DNA of 64,000 nucleotides from Perkinsus chesapeaki (Eukaryota; Perkinsozoa; Perkinsida; Perkinsidae): positions 25,324 to 89,323 of the forward strand of contig JAAPAO010000076.1 in assembly GCA_013115145.1 (NCBI GenBank), written 5' to 3'. The translations under genes were made by a program, and so were the position numbers. Below, piece after piece: positions 59,101 to 64,000 of this stretch (position 1 is the stretch's first letter; the number at the start of each line of letters is the position of its first letter). The notes below the pieces were generated by a model, which saw only the letters and a program-made list of their open reading frames with translations, did no database searches and had not been told where the DNA came from.

Positions 59101-60069
59101 CAAGTCCCCATTGGTTGAGTAAGCTGAAAAGATACTCCCACAATGACTGGTGGTGCGCTCCAAGGCGTTTCCTAATTTCCTCTTCAGTCGGGAATCCACT
59201 GTGTGAGCGCTGACACGCGACCTCTGAAAGGGGTGAGAAAAGTCGTCTTAGTGGCAACATATTTTATTCTCATTACTCATAGACATGTACATCTCACTCC
59301 CCAGCTCACCTATCGCTACAAGTCTCTAAAACTCAAGTGCGGCTCACCATTCGTTCAACTATCACGCCTTTCTTGGCTTTGCTCGTAGAATTGTGTAAGC
59401 CCGGAAAACCTCCATATTTTCCCTGTCCTCAGTTGAAGATATTCTGACTAATGCAGCGACTGTTGAAGAGGACGACGGTGATGTAACACCACGACCATAT
59501 AATCAATTGAGAATCAAACAAAGTGATTCGGACTCTGATACGAGTGGTCAGGATGGGACGGAAAGTAAGTATACATTCTATTGTAGTCTTATTAGTGAGT
59601 CAAACCACGTATCGACTGATTCTTAAAAGGCATTGTTCTCAGTCGTTCGATTTCTGCTGACAGCAGTATTGTACACGGTTGGGCATATTTTCTGATCCCC
59701 GATTTTCGAAATATTCGAAAACCGTGAACCCGAAATAAGATCGAAAAACTCCGAAAAAAGGAAATCGCGATATCGAATCTATATGCACCTTATTACTATA
59801 TACACTTACTATTACCTATTACCTATATCACTATATTCTCCTTTTCTGATGTATCTAAAAGCATTCGACTGTATCTCAGCGCCTCCCCCGACTGGTAAGA
59901 GAATGCGCAGTTCATGCGGCGGCAGTCCCTCTTCACAGAAAAGACTGAGGAAGGATGACGAGTAGGATAGCCGGTGAATGCTTGGTTATTACTGCTTACT
60001 ATTTGTAGGGAAGAAAAGGAGGGCAAGAATGCCACGTTCGGAGACCTGCTCGGAAACCATTCAGAATGA
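56166..60069 (+). CDS. FHA-domain coiled-coil protein
   Basis: FHA domains bind phosphothreonine peptides. Starts MVEGPSLGQQQQQPALLLEP. FHA blocks in order: GEKLTVGRKAECNVVVN with the key GR, DNIVSGHHCTV with S..H, and after a 194-nt intron (56451-56644) DKSTNGTLINGEKIGKGKTR with the NG loop, then YLRGGEILNLG. Coiled-coil exons follow: VRVTEERLKSLTEQLEEARR near 57880, LQNQVAELTIRGKQLEAAAE near 58110, and RRLREIKRNLGNALEANRSL at 58321. The tail is acidic (TYEDEDEDQTDTDNE; SDSDSDTSGQDG) with a basic NLS-like stretch (GKRMRSSCGGSPSSQKRLRK). A 47-nt intron (59962-60008) leads to the final exon, EGKNATFGDLLGNHSE-stop at 60069. A nuclear or centrosomal scaffold is possible. It lies in tandem with its divergent paralogue. 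Confidence 0.75.
56497..56630. repeat. Foldback segment filling the long FHA intron
   Basis: CCTCCGCTGG at 56497-56506 and its reverse complement at 56621-56630 bracket 114 bp. The host intron is 194 nt against the usual 40-55. Confidence 0.6.
58855..58881. repeat. Nested palindrome in an FHA-gene intron
   Basis: CTTAGAC...GTCTAAG arms enclose the perfect palindrome TAACGCGTTA. A further 7-nt arm hairpin (TCACAAT/ATTGTGA) lies at 58933-58949 in the same intron. Confidence 0.75.
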
Positions 60070-61039
60070 CCTGTCGAATTCATCTGAGTCGATCAAAATC
60101 GATCGATCCTACCGTCTTGCTTCGTGTTCTTGAGTTTTGCCAACAACGGATAAAGCCTCGCCGAGCATGCAAGCGTATAGCCCACAAGTAGAATTTACGA
60201 GTGTACACTATTGGAGGCAACACCGCCGCGCGAGGGAACACTTGCTCTTGATTCTATTTGTCTACGGCTTATCAGTCTGGCAAATAGCCACTATTCGAGA
60301 ATCTCTTCGACTCGATCGGGAGTCTTTTCTCTGAATGACGCTCAAGCGACTATATTGCCATATTCGGCCGCCATGCATCAGTACCGTCGATCTGCAGCAA
60401 TACTATCGCTCAGATCTTGATATGTGATGAGAGTCTTATCATAACACTGTTCATTTGTATCTGGCGGAAGTACCGCCCTTGGGTCAATGCCGGGTCATCT
60501 GAAATCCGCTGATAACGAATAGCAGATCACCGCATTTCCCGAGCAGCGATTGCCGGCGGTGAATTCGGCCCATGATGTGAAGCCGGTCGCGGAGTTGGCC
60601 AGATGGAGGGACTATACAAAAGCATATCATTTCGCCTCGTATTCGTGGCGTGGTGAGAATGCTTGGAACTGAATGCTTCGTAGAGCACTCTCAGGATTGG
60701 CAATCTGAAATTAAATCTGACACTGACTTGATTATCAAGGTGAACTCGAGGATTGCCGTTTAGTACACTATTGGAAAAACTCCTATCGTGCCAACAAATG
60801 GCTGTGCTCATGCGTAGTTCACGACTAGTCAGCAGCACAGGTGTGCGCCCCACTGAAACCCATATAGCAACTCTGAACTGATGAGGATGGAGACTTGAAG
60901 TGATATCCCTTTAAATGACGAGACTGAAATAATTCGCACCATTTAGACATAGAACGAAGTAGGCTGTTCGCACAGCTTCAAACCACAGCATGACGATGTC
61001 GTGGAATTTGGTGCTCAGAGACAATACGAGTACCACAAA
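60070..61039. other. Intergenic region, possible coding remnants
   Basis: A plus-strand stretch near 60560-60675 reads HDVKPVAELARWRDYTKAYH then FASYSWRGENAWN-stop, and 60650-60764 is open in another frame ending NSRIAV-stop. These are protein-like but not assignable. Nothing else recognised. Confidence 0.3.
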
Positions 61040-61112
61040 GGCACTTCAGAGCAGAGAAGTACCGGTAACCCAGGACTCCTGGGTTACCGGTACTTCTCTG
61101 CTCTGAAGTGCC
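61040..61112. repeat. Perfect 36-1-36 palindrome
   Basis: The 36-nt arm beginning GGCACTTCAGAGCAGAGAAG (61040-61075) is followed by one base (C, 61076) and its exact reverse complement (61077-61112). It lies 44 bp past the stop of secreted paralogue 3. Confidence 0.97.
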
Positions 61113-61155
61113 ACCAGGGCCAGGAGTACAGGGCCCCACCAGGACGTTCCAAAAT

Positions 61156-61563
61156 TTAGCATGCACCTTTAGTAAGAACGATCTCTGCATTTAAGAAATC
61201 GGTTGATATCTCGTCAATTTCTCGGTCATATTTGAAAGAGTACAAGTCAAAAGTATCCATTTTGAGTATCCTGGAGCAAGCCTTATTTACCAATTCAACG
61301 AATAATACATGCTTTTTATCGGAACCGCCCGCCACCTCGAACTCGTCGGGTCCCGGGGAGTTAAGACCTAGCTTGACTGACGATCTGGTGACTGTATCAC
61401 ATTTAACCTTCAAGCCTATAGCCTCCATAGCCGTCCCGTATATCCATTCGGTCTCAACGCATACAACACTGTTAAGCCTCTTGAAGTAGTTACCCGAAGG
61501 GGGGCTGGGAGCACCAAATATCTCAAGGATGGACAACGCGAAGTAGGCGAGCGTGACTTTCAT
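61156..61563 (-). CDS. Small secreted 4-Cys protein, paralogue 3 (135 aa)
   Basis: The frame opens at 61602; the Met at 61563 is preferred because MKVTLAYFALSILEIFG aligns with the other signal peptides. Mature start APSPPSGNYFKRLN. Shared blocks are VCVETEWIY, LKVKCDT, ACSRILKMDTFDLYSFKYD and STDFLNAEIVLTKGAC, again ending in Cys. It is the most divergent of the three, about 18 kb away, and carries the same duplicated 608-bp segment on its 5' side (182 bp upstream). Confidence 0.75.
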   Translation of the reverse strand: MKVTLAYFALSILEIFGAPSPPSGNYFKRLNSVVCVETEWIYGTAMEAIGLKVKCDTVTRSSVKLGLNSPGPDEFEVAGGSDKKHVLFVELVNKACSRILKMDTFDLYSFKYDREIDEISTDFLNAEIVLTKGAC

Positions 61564-61717
61564 GTTTAAACACCTAAAAATTGAGCACGAACAGACACGC
61601 AATGCACAACCAGCTGGAAACCACCCTATTTACACCGCCGAATGGGCCCTTCAAGGGAGTCCTTAGTAGGGGCCCTTTAGTCCAAAGGGGGGCAGCCTAA
61701 AACGAGACATAGCTCTT

Positions 61718-62379
61718 GGTGTTGGGGCCCCTGCTTTACCAAAAGCATTGACTCGCTACCAGAGAGTCGATGATTCGGCTCCTAATCTCCCGGACCGGGA
61801 GGGTGAGGAAAACGAGTATAAACTCGGAGTTTAAAACTCCTGAACTAAAGTTCAACATCATCTAATTCAAATGAACTAGCGGCGCACCGGAGCAGCGCGT
61901 ATGTGCGCCAGACTGGTCCGATTGACCAAGCAAAAAAAGAAGTGAGAAGCAAGACTCTCCGATGCGACACGCATGCACACGGTCCAACCGTAACGGCTGG
62001 AGACAGGGAGCGGGTCGCTCTGAGCGACTGTCTAAATGGCAGCATGGCACGGCTAGTATCGATCTGCGGTGGTTGGCTGAGCACGGGAATGATAAACGGT
62101 TAGCAGGGGGCTTCGCTGGGAATCTACCCGCAACTCGTCACCTCGCTACAGAAGAATAATCCTAAGACTTTCGAAATGCTGAAGCATCCCAGAGGATACC
62201 ATTCCATGGAGCAGTCACCAATGATAACCACATCCTTTGTTTCTAAAATGGAGATGGAATTTCCTCGTCCTCGCTTCCTCCAGAAACCCAAATCTGCCGA
62301 GTGTCACTGTTCTGTCTCCGTTTGCGCATGCATGCAACTTGCAGTGTCTGGGTGTTGGGACACCTGCTTTACCAAGAGC
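61718..62379. repeat. 29-bp imperfect direct repeats bracketing copy B
   Basis: 61718-61746 and 62351-62379 (GGTGTTGGG...CTGCTTTACC...) agree at 26 of 29 positions. Homology to copy A begins where the left repeat ends and stops where the right repeat begins. Confidence 0.85.
61745..62352. repeat. 608-bp duplicated segment, copy B
   Basis: Counterpart of 42920-43527, indel-free. Four internal palindromes are at 61787-61854. Confidence 0.95.
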
Positions 62380-62869
62380 CTTAATCTCTGCCGTCAAGGC
62401 AGAGCCGCGTGCCAGGGGCGGGGGCCCCTGGGCGAGCGCGCACAACCCAAAATTTAAATTTGCAGGGGCCGACTTGCTCACCGTATAAGGTCAAAATTAA
62501 AAAGCAAAATCGTCCTGAGCTATTGAAATCGGTTGCCTTTTGAATAGACCGATGTGGCTTATAGATATAAATTAATTGGTGAAGGTTTGGTAGCAATCAG
62601 GGCTCTAATTGGGAAGATCCGAGTTTGCGAAGTTGGCCATGTGGACGTGCAACCTGTATTGGTGACGCCGAATGGCTGTCTCCATTGTGCGCCACTGCGC
62701 ACCACAAATAAGATGAAGAATTGTTCCAGATGGACCTACTAAGCCAGTCAAGGGTAGCTTCTGGAGCCCCCTCCTGGCTCCTTACATACCGAATGAGCAC
62801 CTTATGCTAGGTTGAGTCGCTCACCGTGAGCTCCTGACAGGGGGAGTATGAATCTGAGCGATTGCCGAC

Positions 62870-63091
62870 ATGACAAATTGTGCAAAATTGTTTCACTACG
62901 GAGCTATTAAATACACAGCACGTTTTAGTGGCTTATTGGCAAGAAATGATTGGCACGGGCACTATGTTATGTCTTACCTCAAGAATCCTAGTAAGAACCT
63001 CTTACCGTACGAAGGTGGCGGCCTTCCTTCCGACTGCATATTGCATACAGTAGATACATTAAGAATACATTATACACCGCAGCGTGTGTAA
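62870..63091 (+). CDS. Hypothetical small protein, 73 aa
   Basis: MTNCAKLFHYGAIKYTARFS, then MSYLKNPSKNLLPYEGGG. It has Met and stop but no signal peptide and no recognised family. The surrounding 62380-63130 holds nothing else I can support apart from a hairpin (CCAGGGGC/GCCCCTGG) at 62412-62431. Confidence 0.22.
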   Translation: MTNCAKLFHYGAIKYTARFSGLLARNDWHGHYVMSYLKNPSKNLLPYEGGGLPSDCILHTVDTLRIHYTPQRV

Positions 63092-63134
63092 TAAATCATT
63101 AGTGATGACTCGAATTTCAAGACAGATACGTAAC

Positions 63135-63860
63135 CAGTGCCACTGGGTCAGTGGGCACTGCCTAGACGCGCTTATGAAGCAACTTGAGCCGCTTCATAGC
63201 CTCAAGTTGAGGACCTGAGGAGCGCTTTGATGGGGAAAGAGCCATATGCCATATGTGGTATATGTTTCGGACTATGCTGACCCGAGTATAGCCTATACTG
63301 TGTAGGAAGGCACGAAACAGTAAGGGATATAATTGTTGAACTGACAGTGCGACTCCCTCCATATTAGCAAGATGTGGGCTCATGCGTTTTTGGGAATGCG
63401 CCAAGACGCAGATCACCTTTTGTGATCGTGCACGTGCATTGTGCACGTGAGTGCTCGAGACTCTATTGAAGGGTGTAATCGTGAGGTAGGAAGTCATTGA
63501 AGAGTCTGTGCGTGAAGTCTCGAACGCCTCAGAAGACGAATCCTGTGACTGACCATTACTGGTCTTTTAGTGACTCACTAATAGTGAGCACCAGGGTATT
63601 ATTGCCGATAATACCCTCAGACCGATAATAATTATCGGGTGAATTATTCATAGGTCTGAGCTCCAATGGAGGAAGAATAATCACGGTCACGCGTCCATAA
63701 TGGGCGCGTGACATCATATAGTTGTGGTATAGAATGATGAGACGGGCCGCGACTTCTAGTACGGTAGCCTTTAGTAACTACTACCGTGTTCTTCTATCAA
63801 AATTGTGTTCTAGCTTAGAACTAATACAGCAATCCTCTGATCCCTCCGCTTGTTTCAAGC
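63135..63860. repeat. Dense array of palindromes
   Basis: Perfect arms of at least 7 nt: 63180-63209 (CAACTTGAG/CTCAAGTTG), 63285-63299 (AGTATAG c CTATACT), 63431-63449 (CACGTGCA ttg TGCACGTG), 63574-63588 (CTCACTA a TAGTGAG), 63594-63616 (GGGTATTAT/ATAATACCC), 63616-63660 (CTCAGACC/GGTCTGAG), which encloses 63622-63638 (CCGATAAT a ATTATCGG) and TGAAT t ATTCA, 63686-63712 (GTCACGCG/CGCGTGAC) and 63761-63787 (ACGGTAG/CTACCGT). Several shorter ones lie between them. No gene is visible to the window end. Confidence 0.9.
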
Positions 63861-64000
63861 TTAAAACCGCTTTCCTCTCCGGGAGCTTGGGAAGAGGCGA
63901 TACCCGGATCAGGAGTAAGTTCTGCTGGAACGCTCCGATAAGGTATCGCAGGGCCAGGATGCTCCTAAGAGTGGCGAGAGTCTTCCCTAGACAAATCGCC

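Noticed and set aside
58997-59260. Minus-strand 87-codon frame in an FHA-gene intron
   Set aside because: No domain, no signal peptide, no splice or promoter support; exons on the plus strand flank it consistently.

Overview
The window is nuclear DNA of an intron-rich protist. Almost no gene is one open frame: recognisable proteins come as short exons separated by GT-AG introns, usually 37-55 nt. A plant-type ferredoxin-NADP reductase behind an N-terminal hydrophobic leader points to a secondary plastid, IFT139 points to a flagellated stage, and there is a family of tiny secreted proteins. Together these suggest an alveolate, most likely a Perkinsus-like parasite. The genus is an inference from gene content and style; no search was possible.

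Layout. 1-4853 (+): a calpain-like protein with B-boxes and a WW domain whose catalytic Cys is replaced. 5.5-5.87 kb: left end of a Tc1-like transposon with internal direct repeats, cut off by a hairpin. 6.5-9.0 kb (+): serine carboxypeptidase. 9.4-16.9 kb (-): IFT139/TTC21B. 17.2 kb (-): a small Cys-rich secreted protein, then a foldback element. 18.7-22.8 kb (-): a TOG/HEAT-type microtubule protein with a tRNA-Ser(AGA) inside one intron. 23.8-27.6 kb (-): ferredoxin-NADP reductase. 28.2-31.1 kb (+): a GAT-like and charged coiled-coil protein. 31.5-37.7 kb (+): a Sfi1-like helical protein. 38-43 kb and 61-64 kb: accessory DNA with three paralogous secreted proteins, a 608-bp duplicated segment and dense arrays of short palindromes. 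44.2-47.7 kb (+): WD40 protein. 48.3-52 kb (+): disordered protein of unknown function. 53.9-55.5 and 56.2-60.1 kb (+): two FHA/coiled-coil paralogues.

Functionally, several genes belong to the flagellum, centrosome or microtubules (IFT139, TOG, Sfi1-like). The two accessory zones look fast-evolving and host-facing. Two runs of 97 N sit inside tandem repeats. Exon borders are hand-read; gene spans given as one interval include introns, and terminal exons are uncertain where stated.
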